64,000 nt of DNA from Drosophila pseudoobscura (Eukaryota; Arthropoda; Insecta; Diptera; Drosophilidae). A model generated the notes under the pieces. The model did not search any database. It worked only from the letters and a program-made list of their open reading frames with translations, and was not told where the DNA came from. Where the stretch lies: positions 15,571,001-15,635,000 of the forward strand of contig NC_046683.1 of assembly GCF_009870125.1 (NCBI RefSeq), written 5' to 3'. The stretch's first letter is position 1, and each line of letters opens with the position of its first letter. Below are positions 31,977 to 43,859 of the stretch, piece after piece. A program made the translations under genes and the position numbers.

Positions 31977-33285
31977 ACATGCAACAAGAAATATTTTAAA
32001 GAAATATCAGCAACAACGATTAGCATAACAAAGGAGGTGTGCTCCAAAAAATGGCGAGCATCGAAACCACTGAGCAAACAGCCACCGAACCGCCTGCCAC
32101 TCTCGGCGAGATCTGGGGAGCTGGAGGCGAGAAATTGTTTTCATTATGCGATGAATTATTCGAACAATTTTGGAGCATAGCTTCGGGGCTGCTAGTCAAA
32201 TGAGCAGCTGCCTGTCGCCGTCGCCATCGCCGTCGCCGCCAGGTATGCCGAAAACTATGCCAAAATTCTGACAGGTCTTGGGGCAACGAGCTGGAATGAT
32301 AGTTGGATTGGCGGGGGATGGTATCCCGCCCCCAAAAAGCAGACAGCAGACATGCTGGGACGTGAACGCTGCAAATGCTGAAGGGAATTCCTAAATAATT
32401 CATACGAATCTAAATATTTCGCATAACTAATTTGGCTACTTAGGGCCCAAAGCGTCACCGTGAGATACTCAAAGTGCGTTTCTCGGAATGCAACATTGAT
32501 GGAACTTCCTTTCATCTGGTGACTTCAATTATGCATATTTCTGATAGAGTGATAGAGATTTCCTGGGTGACACTTTCACAACAAATCCAAATCGAAGCTC
32601 TTTCTCTCTGGCTTCTCGCTGGGGAAGAAGGGGAAGAAATCATTCTAATAGCAATATCTCGCTGTTGCATGCCACATAGCCTGGATAGAGCCATAAACCT
32701 GCTGGGGATACATATACATACATGTATTTGCTATTGATTTTTATTGAGACATTTGCAAAATTAATGCCCATGATGCGGGATAGCAGATCATCCCAGGAAG
32801 CACTCGACTCGACTCGACCCGACCCGACCCGGCTCGACTCGACTCCACTTGTCGAATGATGAGCGGCATTAATAAATCAATAGCATTTTGATGGCAAATA
32901 ATTTGAGAGCAGCAGCTCTGCCTCATCCACAACCTCGACATCCTGCGTCCTGGCCCCACCCGAACAAAGGACATGTGTGTGTGCTCCTGATAAGCGACTT
33001 CCATGGCCTCCAGTTATGCTGCAGCGAGACTCGACTCGTGTCAAGTTATTTTATTGATTGATGCGGACAAATCTAGTTCCTGTTGTTCTGCTCTCAGCAT
33101 TAACAGGAGTTACCAACTCCCCCCTCAAACACACACACATACGAGGATACACCGAGGCTATACCGAGTTTCTCTATATAAAAAAATACAAAAATAATGTC
33201 ATTAATTTTCGTGCAAAAAGCCGCACAATGGGGACTCATCCCCCTCATGTCCATGGCGATGCAGCTGGGGGATTGGGGTACGGTT
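31450..33285. other. Non-coding spacer with simple repeats
   Basis: It holds a CTCCCCCC...GGGGGGAG inverted repeat at 31803-31822, a (GT)n run at about 31941-31973 and a CGACT/CGACC pentamer array at about 32803-32850. No gene is seen. Confidence 0.55.
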
Positions 33286-33290
33286 TCCCA

Positions 33291-33437
33291 GAAAGGATGA
33301 ATCAGAGCCCAATCAAATCTGACCTGGGCTCAAATGGTAAAAGTGAAGCGGGGTTTTTCCAGAGTAATGGGAGAAATTTAATAAATTGCTTCAACGCCAA
33401 CGAGGATTGGGTCGAACCTCCAAAAATTTCAAATATT
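33291..33437 (+). repeat. 150-bp dispersed repeat, copy 2
   Basis: It matches 21589-21740 in the same orientation. Its first 100 bp could be read as MNQSPIKSDLGSNGKSEAGF, and the same frame is largely kept in copy 1 before a stop. Whether that was ever coding is unknown. Confidence 0.75.
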
Positions 33438-33601
33438 TAAACACGAAGTTAAGTTATCGAAGTAGATTTGACTTTCTAGTGCTTCAGACCATCTTTCGGC
33501 ATGTAAAACCCAAATTTTTAGTCTACTAAAATTTGTGGGATTTTTTCTTTCGAGAAAAATGAACTCATCACAAAATTTTGAGCTGGACTAAAAGCATTCT
33601 A

Positions 33602-33964
33602 ATGCAAATTTGCACAGATGATCCCCAAGTGAGTTGGGGCCATATACCAAGCTCATCTTTTGTGTTTTGTTTTTTGTCTTTTCAGGAATCGGCTGAACAG
33701 TTATTTTTACTCAATCGAACAGAAATAACCAACCCGGAGACCCTGCAGTTTCTGGCGAAAATCACACGTCTGAAGAAAGGTTTCCACCAACTAAACCATG
33801 ACTGCATCACTCGGGAACGCGATAGACCATCCACGAACTTATTTTCGCTAGAAATAAGCCTTGAAGCGAATTTGGTGATATTGAAAAGAGGAATCATGCA
33901 TCTGGCCAAGGAGCTGCAACAAAATAAACTCATTATCAAAGTGCTAGAACAGACATCGGTCTAG
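33602..33964 (+). CDS. Two-exon small helical protein, unknown family
   Basis: Exon 1 is 33602-33628 and exon 2 is 33686-33964, joined across a 57-nt intron with a strong donor (CCAA|GTGAGT) and a long pyrimidine tract before TTTTCAG. The product is 101 residues: MQICTDDPQ, then ESAEQLFLLNRTEITNPETL and a Leu/Lys-rich C-terminal half (EANLVILKRGIMHLAKELQQ) that should be helical or coiled-coil. There is no signal peptide, so it is not a glue protein. Size and helical character recall small subunits of complexes, but I do not recognise which. AATAAA lies 67 bp after the stop. It is inside the glue cluster and may be a gene nested in a dunce intron. Confidence 0.6.
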   Translation: MQICTDDPQVSWGHIPSSSFVFCFLSFQESAEQLFLLNRTEITNPETLQFLAKITRLKKGFHQLNHDCITRERDRPSTNLFSLEISLEANLVILKRGIMHLAKELQQNKLIIKVLEQTSV

Positions 33965-34030
33965 ACCACAATAGTTCACATTTTCTTCAGGTCAGCATTT
34001 TCTGCAAATACCACTCGGCAAAGAGGCATC

Positions 34031-34036
34031 AATAAA
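34031..34036 (+). terminator. Polyadenylation signal of the two-exon gene
   Basis: AATAAA lies 67 bp after the TAG of the 33602-33964 gene. Confidence 0.55.
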
Positions 34037-34049
34037 CTTGGTTTCCCTG

Positions 34050-35130
34050 CAATTTGCGTCTACTTTTATATAAAAAAAAACATCTGGGAATGTCTTAGCA
34101 CATTTCGGGATGAAATCCGGGGCAAGTCTGATCCTTGGTGGCCACATCGTTCAAAAGGCTACGGACTTGTGGCCCAAAGTCCGGTGTTTTCAGGCAGGGT
34201 TGGTCTTGCATGGTTTCAATTGAATGCCGTGCTTCAGAGATGCTACCTCGACTTAGTGATGGCATTTGGTGGCAAGCTGCTCTATTACCGATGGTTCTGC
34301 CATCGAACAGTGGTGGATGATTCCCTATTTGTACATATTTATTTTTCAGGAATATTCTATTTGCACAGTTTTAATTTGCTGGTGTCAAAGTCGAAGATCA
34401 AGGCATTTGTACGCATATCCTCAGAACACAGCAATACTAGCACAACTCTTTCTTATTGATAGATTCAAAATTGGTTCCAGATTGGTCATGGACTATTCCT
34501 TAAGATCATTCCCTGTAATGGTAAGCAAGCCCTTGTACATCACGAAGAGATGTAATGGGAATCAATCGTCGATGGCAAGTTTTGGCAGACTCTCGGGTCT
34601 GCATGTCGTCTGCTACACCTGGTGTTTGTATGTCTCTATACGCATATATAACACCATTTAGTTCTCTGGTATTCCCAGAGAGCAGAACAATGATCGCACG
34701 ATCTGTTTGTGGATCGGCCTTCGTCTAAACAGCAGCTATACGAGTATCAATATTGAACAAGCCCGAACAGCTCGCAAGCCCCAAGAGGCAATTGATGAAT
34801 GAAATCGATGAGCCACCGAAGCGATCAGATCAGTCGCTTCGGATCGATGAATGAAGATTCCGCGGCCGGGATGAACCCAAATAGAGTCTCTCTATGGAGT
34901 GTAGAATTTGGCAAGTATTATTATCAGATCGTCTGGGGCTGTGGGATCGCTTGTTTGGCATTTGCTTGACTGGTAATTGTTCTCGTGGGCAAATAGTTGG
35001 CATTTGTGCAAATATTTCAATATTTCAATAAGCGTAGTGTTTGGCTGCTGTAGGTCTTTGACGTTTTTTTGGTCTTTTTTTGGTATTCGCAATTGTACCG
35101 CCTCCGTGACGCAGGAAGTGCGTCGCTGCC
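34050..35130. other. Spacer, mostly non-coding
   Basis: Several overlapping plus-strand frames occur at 34135-34660, but none shows clean coding features; it may be decayed coding DNA. A perfect 9-bp inverted repeat (CCGAAGCGA / TCGCTTCGG, 9-nt loop) lies at 34816-34842. Confidence 0.4.
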
Positions 35131-35136
35131 GAGTGA

Positions 35137-35173
35137 TATAAATAGGGCGGCATGGATGCTGAAAACGTCAGAG
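35137..35173 (+). promoter_or_regulatory. Core promoter of glue gene E
   Basis: TATAAAT is at 35137-35143 and TCAGAG begins at 35168, placing the start near 35170 and giving a leader of about 66 nt. Confidence 0.65.
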
Positions 35174-35235
35174 AAGAGTTAAAGCTCTTCCACTGAATTT
35201 ATCCCGAGCCAAGTAGTCCTCAGTCCTCGGCCAGT

Positions 35236-35607
35236 ATGAAGCTTCACTGGCTGCTCCTGGCCGTTTGTCTGGCCTGCTCGCTGCGGATCAGCTGCGGCAG
35301 CGGCACCAGTACCACTTCCACTACCGGTGCAGCGACTGTGACCACCACCAGCGCCAGCGCCGCCGACGTCACCACCACCACCACCAGCGCCTCCACCCCG
35401 GAGGCCACCACTTCGGCCAGCAGCAGCAGCAGCGACGATGCTACCACAGCCGCCAGCAGCAGCAGCAGCAGCAGCAGCAACAGTAGCAGCTCCTCCAGCA
35501 AGAAGAGTGCCGCTGCCAGGCGCAAGGCCCGGCTACGTCGTCGGAGGAAGGCTGCCAGAAGGCGGGCTGCCAGAAGGCGTGCTGCCAGAAGGAGGAACAG
35601 GGGCTAG
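35236..35607 (+). CDS. Secreted Ser/Thr-rich, Arg-tailed glue-type protein E
   Basis: The gene encodes 123 residues, intronless. The signal peptide is MKLHWLLLAVCLACSLRISC. Residues about 22-60 are Thr/Ser/Ala-rich, residues about 60-90 almost pure Ser (AGC/AGT repeats), and the tail is Ala/Arg (AARRR repeated, encoded by 15-bp units). The plan is that of genes A-D, but the signal peptide differs and Arg replaces Lys/Asn in the tail, so it is a more distant paralogue or a convergent one. ATTAAA at 35726-35731 is a likely polyadenylation signal. Confidence 0.8.
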   Translation: MKLHWLLLAVCLACSLRISCGSGTSTTSTTGAATVTTTSASAADVTTTTTSASTPEATTSASSSSSDDATTAASSSSSSSSNSSSSSSKKSAAARRKARLRRRRKAARRRAARRRAARRRNRG

Positions 35608-35739
35608 ACAGAACGGACAGGAACCGGAACCGATACCGATACCAATAGCGATGAGGAGGCTCCCCCGCACGCTGGAAGCTCCAATTTGTTGTTGTACCCC
35701 TCTTTGTGTATGTCAATGTTCAGTAATTAAATATGTATC

Positions 35740-38700
35740 CTGGGCTATGGTTTAGAAATGCTTACAAAAAAATAATCAATTCTTTGGGATCGTTTATCGG
35801 AGCAAAAAGCTGAAATATTGAGCTCCGTTGGGTTTATTCCGAAAATCGAAGGGTTTTCGATGAGATCTGAATGGAATTTATACAATTCATGGGCTTCCAG
35901 CCTTTAAAGCAAGTAACCCAAGATGATCTTAAAAATATATATTTTTCGCCACAAAGCAACGCATTTCCTGCAAAAAATATTAAGTGGCTCAAACTGTAGC
36001 CCTTAGAAAATGCAGAGAAAAGTGAACAGGAGACTGTTGCTGGAACATTTGCAAATTGAATTTGACCTGGCAGTCACGGTACAGGTTACAGGACCTTCCT
36101 TTCACAAAGCAAAGTCGGTGGCGGAGGAGGTGGAGGTGGGGGCGAACAAAATGAATTTAACGGGGCATTTGGAATGCACTGAAACGGTTAGCTTGATTAC
36201 TTGGCCCTGCCGTACATTGTTGCTTCAAGGGTGAAAGGTTAAAGCTGCCACTGAATCAACCCGCACAAAAACAGACAGACACACACACATTGTACGAGTG
36301 TACAAGAAAGCTGCTCGTCCTCATATGAGCTGCAATAAAAAAAAGCAACAAGTTGAAAGACCACGCAAGCAAAAAGCAAAAGCCATCAAGGCCCCCCTCA
36401 CACACAGATACACACACACACAGATACACACCAATACCATTCCCAATCACAAGACCAGAAATACCCCAACCACAGCACAAAAACCCATCAGCAATTCGAG
36501 CACATAAAAATGGTTATAACCAAGAACCAAGAACCAAGAAAGGAATGATTATGGCTGCCATCAAAACCGAATATGGGGATACCCTTATTGAATATACGAC
36601 TGCCTGATGTGGATCCTCTGGCCCCAATAGATGCACCTTTTAAGGGATATATTTCTTATTTCCATTTTCTTAAAGGATCCCCCTTTAAAGGCTTTGCTTT
36701 ATACGAATCTTTCCTTCCGCAAAGCGCCTTCTAGGACCTTGCTATGAAGGGCTCTTAGGTCAAATTCGATTTGGATTCACCTTTCGGGCATATCCAGCTG
36801 CATTTTTGTTCTCATTCGCATGGGAATACTGTAACACCCGCTGGATGGAGGGTATCGGAATGGAAAACAATAACAAGAAGCAAACAGCAATGCCAACACA
36901 ATACACTACAATGGGCACAACTGTTGCTGTTGCTGTTCTTGTTCTGCTCTTGTTTCTGCTGTGTTCTCTTCTCTTCTGGCTTCTGGTGCCCGCTTTGGCC
37001 GTGGCTTGTGCCGTTGTCTGGCATTGCCAAGTAATGACAGGCGCGAGAGCTTGAAATGAAAGCGAAGCGCAGGACAGCCGCAGCCCACAGCCCACAGCCC
37101 ACAGCCACAGCCCCACTTACAGCCACAGCAAACAGAGTGAAGAGAGAAGAGAACACAACGGTAGTCGCGTGGAAGTGACATTCGTCTTCAGACAAAGGCC
37201 CAAGCACAAGGAAGAGTTGCGATGCTGAGGGGGACAAGGCGATAGAGAAGGCAATAGTATAGGCCAAAGAGAAGGAGCCGCAAAACAATGGGTCGGTGGG
37301 TCGGTGGGTGGCCGAGTGGCATGAGAGTCCCCCAACCCCCATACAGGGTCCCCCCATTTATCAAATTGGAGAAAAGCCATCAAATTTATATAGCACACCC
37401 CCTGGCGTACCCATCAAAATCATTTTATTTGATTTCGTTTCGTTTTTATAATATCCCCCCCAGCCCCAGGTAGGTAAAATATTATTGATCAGATCTGCAT
37501 TACTAATTGAGTTCATATAAGCCATATATCCATGTCTGATTGGGCACGGATTTAGTCAGCAAACGCGCTCAGAGAATCTTCAGAGACCCTTCAGTTTTGC
37601 AGTGGGAACGAACCTGTTGAAAGATCAATCGTTTACATAATAATTCATATTTTGTGGCTATTTCTATACACTCTCTAATGCGAAAAGTATACCCTGAAAA
37701 TTCAGATAAATTCGATTAATATCGGGACTCCTTAGGAAGCCATTCCAAGTGGGATTCACTTTTCATTAATTAATTAATTTTTATGGGGGGGTATTTAGAG
37801 AGATTTTGGCCATAGATCCCCTTGCGATTCGATTGTGAGATCCTGCCAGGGTATGCTGAAGTTCTATCTGTGGGCTCTCAGCATTCTGTCGTGTTGCATG
37901 AGTATGCGTTGCTCCCGGGACACCCGGTATTTATGTACAATATGCACATATGTATGTGTATTGATATGCTGCGCTTTGTGGCCGTTGATGTTGATATGCT
38001 CGACGTGACTTATATTATACATATATCTCTACACACACACACACACACACCATTTATTGTGTATGCTACTATGTATCCACATCCACATCCACATCTGTGC
38101 CACTAAAGAGAGGTACGAGGCACTTGTGTCAGAGTGTGCGAGAGCGAGAGTGGCATACAATTACGCCTTGTTTGTCTTGTCCTCGCCATGCCTTGTTCTT
38201 GTCTGTTCCTGTTCTGTTCCTTGCCTGCTCCACTCCACTCCTCACCTCCCCACCCCACCCCACCCCTCTCCACTCGTCTCTGAGCTCTGTTTTTATGTTC
38301 TCTCGTTGTTGGCTCCTATTATTGTTATTGCTACGACGCCCAATTCTTTGGAATACTTTCGTCGTACTGCTTATTATTTTGCAAATACTTGAGGCCAAGA
38401 GGCACCCAACCCCCCACAGTATGCTCCAAACATATTTGAAGCCAGCGAACAACAATTGCCCACTATAAGCATGTTGGGTAATTTTTGTATTCTCCATTCT
38501 TGAGTTTACATTTATTTTTTGGCTCCCTTTTTGCCATATTATTTGTGCGCTTGGCTTACACACAATGGGGCCGGGGCCGGGCCGTCTGGTGTGCGGCTTA
38601 TATTCGAGAGTTGACGAGCGACAATTGCAGGACCTGCCGTCGGGTAGAGGGAGGGAGCCGGAGCAACAAGTGTGCGAATAGCAGAGATAAGTTGGTATTA

Positions 38701-41700
38701 TTCGGGGTCATTGGTCAACAGAAAATTTAATTCCGAGTGCATTTTGGTCTGGATCTGATCTCTAAAGGATATCCCCGAACATCTACTGTTCGAGAAAATA
38801 GCTATAGACCTACTTCCGATTGAAAGATGATAGCAATTGGGATTGGAAAACAAAGTTTTGGATGGATGTGAGAGGGCAGACGAGACAAGCCTTGAACTGT
38901 GACTGTGAAAGGCAAAGAAAGGATCAAATAAATCACAATTACCACAGTTCTAAGAATGATTGCCTGGATCACGTATAAGTTTCTGCCCAACACCCACTAG
39001 CCACTATCTACTATCCAGGGCCAGACCAGGCCAGGCCTTCGCATTCGATTCATTCGTTCTGCAAATGGCTTTGCCTAATTTGGTCTTTTATTTTTGTTCT
39101 TGTTTGTGGCCTCATGCTCATGGCCTTCTGGCATTCGTATGCAAAGAGCGCATAAATTTAATCAGTTAGTGGGACGCTTTTTTTTGTTTTTTTTGCTGCT
39201 TCTGGTGGGCGTAGCCATGCCGTGTAGGTGTGGCCAAGGCTCTGCGTGTTGGCCAAGACAGAGAACAGACAACAGCCACATGGACTCGAACTCTGACGGA
39301 CCGGACACGGACATGCGGACATGCGGACAGTGGCATCTATGCCGGGTCACAGGCCGCATGTTCTGCACATGCCCAGCGCCAGACTGGCAGACGGGCAGAC
39401 TGGCGGAGACCTTAGATGGTAGGAAAGGGTGGCAAGGGAGGATTGGAAGGATGATTGTTACCAAGTTCTCCTCTCTTACTCTCTTTCTATTCCTCTTTCT
39501 GGGCATCATTCATTGATTTCTGAGACTTTTTTGTCTAGCCTTTCGGGTTTTTCCTCTCATTGGGTTTGATTTTGTTTCTCTAGCATTGCCGTTGCCATTT
39601 CCTGTATGTGCTAAGCCAATAAACCAACTTTTGACATGTCTGCCTGTTGGCTGTTTGAATTGCGTCCTAATTGTACCACTCAGTATGTGTGTGGGCGTCT
39701 CTGCCCCTCTGCCTCTCTGCCTGTCTGCCTCTCTGCCTCTTGGACTTATGGTGCGGAATTGTCAACGAATTGTGGACCAAACGTATGGAGCTTTCTCTCA
39801 ACCCCTGCCATATCAATCAATCAATCAATTAGCCAAGGCATCTAGTATCTGTGCTCCCATCAAACGCTGAGACTCTCACGCTGATCCCATCGAATAAAGA
39901 TCAATTTTCATATGACTTGCACACTGACTTTGCTTCAATTGAATATTTCCAGCTATCCTGCTCTCCAGCTTTCAACCTTTCAGCCAGCCACTGGCATGGC
40001 TTCCAGCTGGGCTAATTATTATGGGCTCCTCCTCCGGCTCCTCCTCCGGCGAGGAAGCAGAGCACGCACATCATCATCAATCACGGCGTGTCCCTGGCAT
40101 CGTTCGGCAAATTTGACAGCGATTGCGACATTTACAACTGTCCCCCCCCAGGTTCCCTCTACTTCCCGACAGTTCTGCTCGGTGCGGCTCGGCCTGGCTC
40201 TCAGGCTTTCAGGCTCTCAGGTTCTCGGGCTTCAGGTTGGCTTAAAGTGTCCATCAGCAGAGGAGAGCACGATGAAGTGGCTTCAGCGGCTAATCTCCGT
40301 TAGCAACGAAGGCCCTCGAGCAGCAAGACGGCTTCGTGGATAATGATGATGATGCGGTAGCAGGCGAGCGAATGAATTAATCTGCAAAAAACACCTTCAA
40401 AATGACAAAGGAAAACACATTCATTTCGACAGTATTCAACAGTATTCCAATTTACCTAAATTTCTCTTCTGCCAAATGAATATCTTAGTTTATAAAAACC
40501 AGTTCTAATCGGTGTATTTTTTGGAATAAGCTGCGATTGTCAGACATTCACAAGGACAACAAAGCCCAAATAAATTGAATAAAATTAGATATGAGTCCAG
40601 CAAACGAATTATACATATATTAATATATTAAAAAAAATTAAATCATCGCATAAATCGAACTATGATATAAATAAATAAATTATATTGGAATTATTAGAAT
40701 ATTAATTGATGTACAAAAATTACCATTTAAATAAGAAATTAATCAAAAATAAAATACAAATGGTATCTATTTTTTGTTGTGGTTCTTCCCAAATTTAATT
40801 TATTTTAATTTACTTTTCGTCGGCCTTGTTTGTGAGGGGAGGGGGGGTGCTGTGCTTGGTCAGGCGAATGCAGTGGCGCTCAATGAGAGCACTTTTCGTG
40901 TGCCAATTTCAGAGGATACTGCTGCCCTCTCGCCTGCGCCGCTGCGGTCGTGTCTCTTCATCCAAAAAAAATCATAAAAAATAGAATATAAAAAAACCAG
41001 CTCATCCGTCTATGGAGCTTGTTCTGGGACCAGATTGCTGCGGCCATGTTGGTGGTCCGTCAACACGCGTTCAGTGCATGACAGCCCATGGATGTCCAGC
41101 AGCCGGCACCGGCAACAAGCCACGCTTGACCCGTTTTCAATGGCCACGAGTGCCGTTCATGGCAGTTGCGAGAGAGAGAGAGAGAGAGAGATAGGAGAGA
41201 AGCGACCCTGTAATCCTTTAAATGCAAAAACGTTTTCCATAGTGGTCGGCCTGATGAGAGCTCTAAGCCTTTCTGAGGTTTGATATGAGAAACGAAAGGA
41301 ACCTCAACGCCAAACCAATGTCTATTTACAAGCATTTCTATGCCAAAAGAGCTGTTGATTCTATTGAATAATTAGCAGATTCCAATCAATTGTGCTGCAA
41401 AAGCTCAACTCAATTATAATCATTAAATGATGCATTCGAATTGCCTGGGACAAATGCCTGATTGGTTGTGCGAATAAAAGAGCCAGCTTGACCTCAAATG
41501 ACCCGTTCGTTGGCTTTCAATTGATTGCCATACGGGTGAGCAGGCTTAGCAAAATTCCGTGAACAATCAATGCGGAAAGCCGCAATTAAATAATTATGAT
41601 TCAAAGCTTCGAAGCCATTGGGGGAGTGGCTGAGCAAATTAAGACCGAATGTTGAAATAATTTCAATTGTCGCTCTTTGGAGCATTGTACATTACATATT

Positions 41701-43620
41701 TAGTTTCAATTATTTAATTAAATAATTAATTTGCGCTTAATGTGCAGTTAAATTTAATGGCTATTAAAAATGTAAAAGGCACACGCACCGCACGGCACCG
41801 CACACGTTGACGGAATTTAAAGCGCATGACAGAGCGGGCCCGAATAAGTATGCTACACATATTTTTGGTTTAGAAGGATTTACAAGGACTCCTGTAGAGC
41901 CCCCAAGCCCCTGCTGCCTTGCTAATTGAGAAAGCTGCCCGGCATTTTGGTCAATAATTTAAAATTAACACTTGCCACACACACACACACACACACAGAA
42001 GCACACACACACGCCACTACCACCCATTATGGCCTGCCAGCAGCAAACCCCTTGTGGCTTTTCCGGACTATTTCTGTGTTCGGGTTTGTGTGTGTGTTTG
42101 TTGTTTTTTCCTCCACATACTACAGGTGAACCACATTTGTATATGGCATACTGAAAATCAATAGACTAAGCCATCCAACCACACAGAACCCACCCCATGC
42201 CAAGAGGGCACACAGTCCCTGGTCCCCGCCCCCAGCCCCCAGCCCCAGTCAAAGCCTTCTGCCTGGCTCTTGTTCTCTATTAATAGATCGAGCTGATGTG
42301 GAATGCTCTGGCCAGCTTTTTGTGTCAAAATGTATGTCCTTTCGGGCCACCAATACTACCGCCCCACTTCCATCCAGGAAGACCCGACCTCAAAATGGAA
42401 CACAATTAAAGCGGCTTATGAATTTAATTGTTGATGGACTTTGGGGCCTGCAAAATATTTGCACTCAAACAGTGCTTTTGGTGGGTGGTATTTTGGGGCG
42501 GGGATTGATTGATTTACCCCCCAAACACAGTGCTGTCTGAATGGCTGGCCGTCGGGCTGATTGATGAATCGCCCAAATGCATTATAGAAACATTTTCGAG
42601 TGGGGATGCATCATCATTAGGTTGCATGCAGCTGGTCTCTATCTCTCTCTCTGCGAATGTGGTTACAGGTGCAGTTCTCAACTCAATTAAAATGGAACCC
42701 CTCCCCCCCGGCAGGCTTAAATTTCCACCTTTCCATTAATATTGCTTTCAGGATGTGCAAATGTCCGTACATATTTTCTTTTCAGGCCATAAATGGCAAC
42801 AAAAATGGAAGCAGTTGGAAAATGGTACATTTCGTTAGTTTCTAATTAATTTAGTTTATGAAGCTTCTGCAAACGTATCCAAATTAAGTCTACAACAATG
42901 AAGCTGGCAGAACAATGTCCTGCCATCTAAATTACCCATTTTGATGAGGCAAATGAAGGACATTTTTTGAGTTTGGCTTGAGCTTATGGTGCTGCATGGA
43001 AAGCTCTCAGCCAGGCCTCAAATGTCCTGAAAATCAAAATAAATATGCGTCGAGTGCGGCATCAGCACCATTGTGTGTGTATGAGTCTGTGTATGTGTGT
43101 GTGTGTGTGGGGGATAACAGTAACAAAACCGGGGCCTGGCCGGGCATATAAATGGCTTCATTTTGACGAACTGCCAGACCATTTGCATGCGTGTCTAACT
43201 GTGTACAAATTTTTGCGGATTTCTGCTCCTCCCGCCACCTCTTTCAGAGGGCAAACGTAAATGATGTTCTTTGTTTGTCTGTCTGAGTGTGTGCTTAGCC
43301 CCCTAAAGCTCCCAAACCCGCTTTCAGCCCCAAATCTCATTCCATTCGTTGGCCTGGAATTATTTACAGAATAATCCAATCACATTTAATGCAAGCTGGC
43401 AGTGCTTAAAAAAACCCAGACCAAAAATTAAGCACCGACGGCTCAGAAAACTGAATCATTTGCAGAGCTCAAGGCATTTTTGAGATCGAAAATTATAGTT
43501 CAAACTTCTGATAAGACAGAAGGAATTTCGAAGGGCTTTAGCATAGAAGAAATATGTGATCAGATGGAATACAACATTTCGAAAAACTAGCTCGACTTTT
43601 CTTCGGTCGTGCGCCAACCC
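35740..43620. other. Long non-coding stretch
   Basis: I find no supported gene. It contains CA/TACA runs near 36400-36430 and 38030-38050, CCCAC runs near 38250-38270, GAGA tracts near 41169-41192 and a (CA)n run at about 41977-41998. A TATAAAT near 43146 has no ORF behind it. The stretch is consistent with a large intron. Confidence 0.55.
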
Positions 43621-43624
43621 CCGG

Positions 43625-43846
43625 CTCACTTGCTCCGCTTCGGTCGCTTCGGATCACTCGCCTCGGTTGGGTCCACTCGCTTCCACTCGCTTCAGTCGGA
43701 TCCACTCGCTTCGGTCTGGTCCACTCGCTTCGGTCGGTTTCGCCCGCTTCGGTCGTGTCCACTCGCTGCGGTAGGGTCCACTCGTGTCCGTCGAGCCCAC
43801 TCGCTGCGGTCGGGTCCACTCGCATCCGTTGAGTCCACTCGCTCGT
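43625..43846. repeat. 18-bp minisatellite, about 11 imperfect copies
   Basis: The unit is close to TCCACTCGCTTCGGTCGG. Copies diverge by substitution, and the 18-bp period is regular from 43683 onwards. The length is a multiple of three, so long open frames cross it on both strands; I do not regard them as genes. Confidence 0.85.
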
Positions 43847-43859
43847 TCCCGATATGAGC

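Noticed and set aside
43146..43152. TATAAAT as a gene promoter
   Set aside because: The next ATG is followed at once by a stop and no ORF is present.
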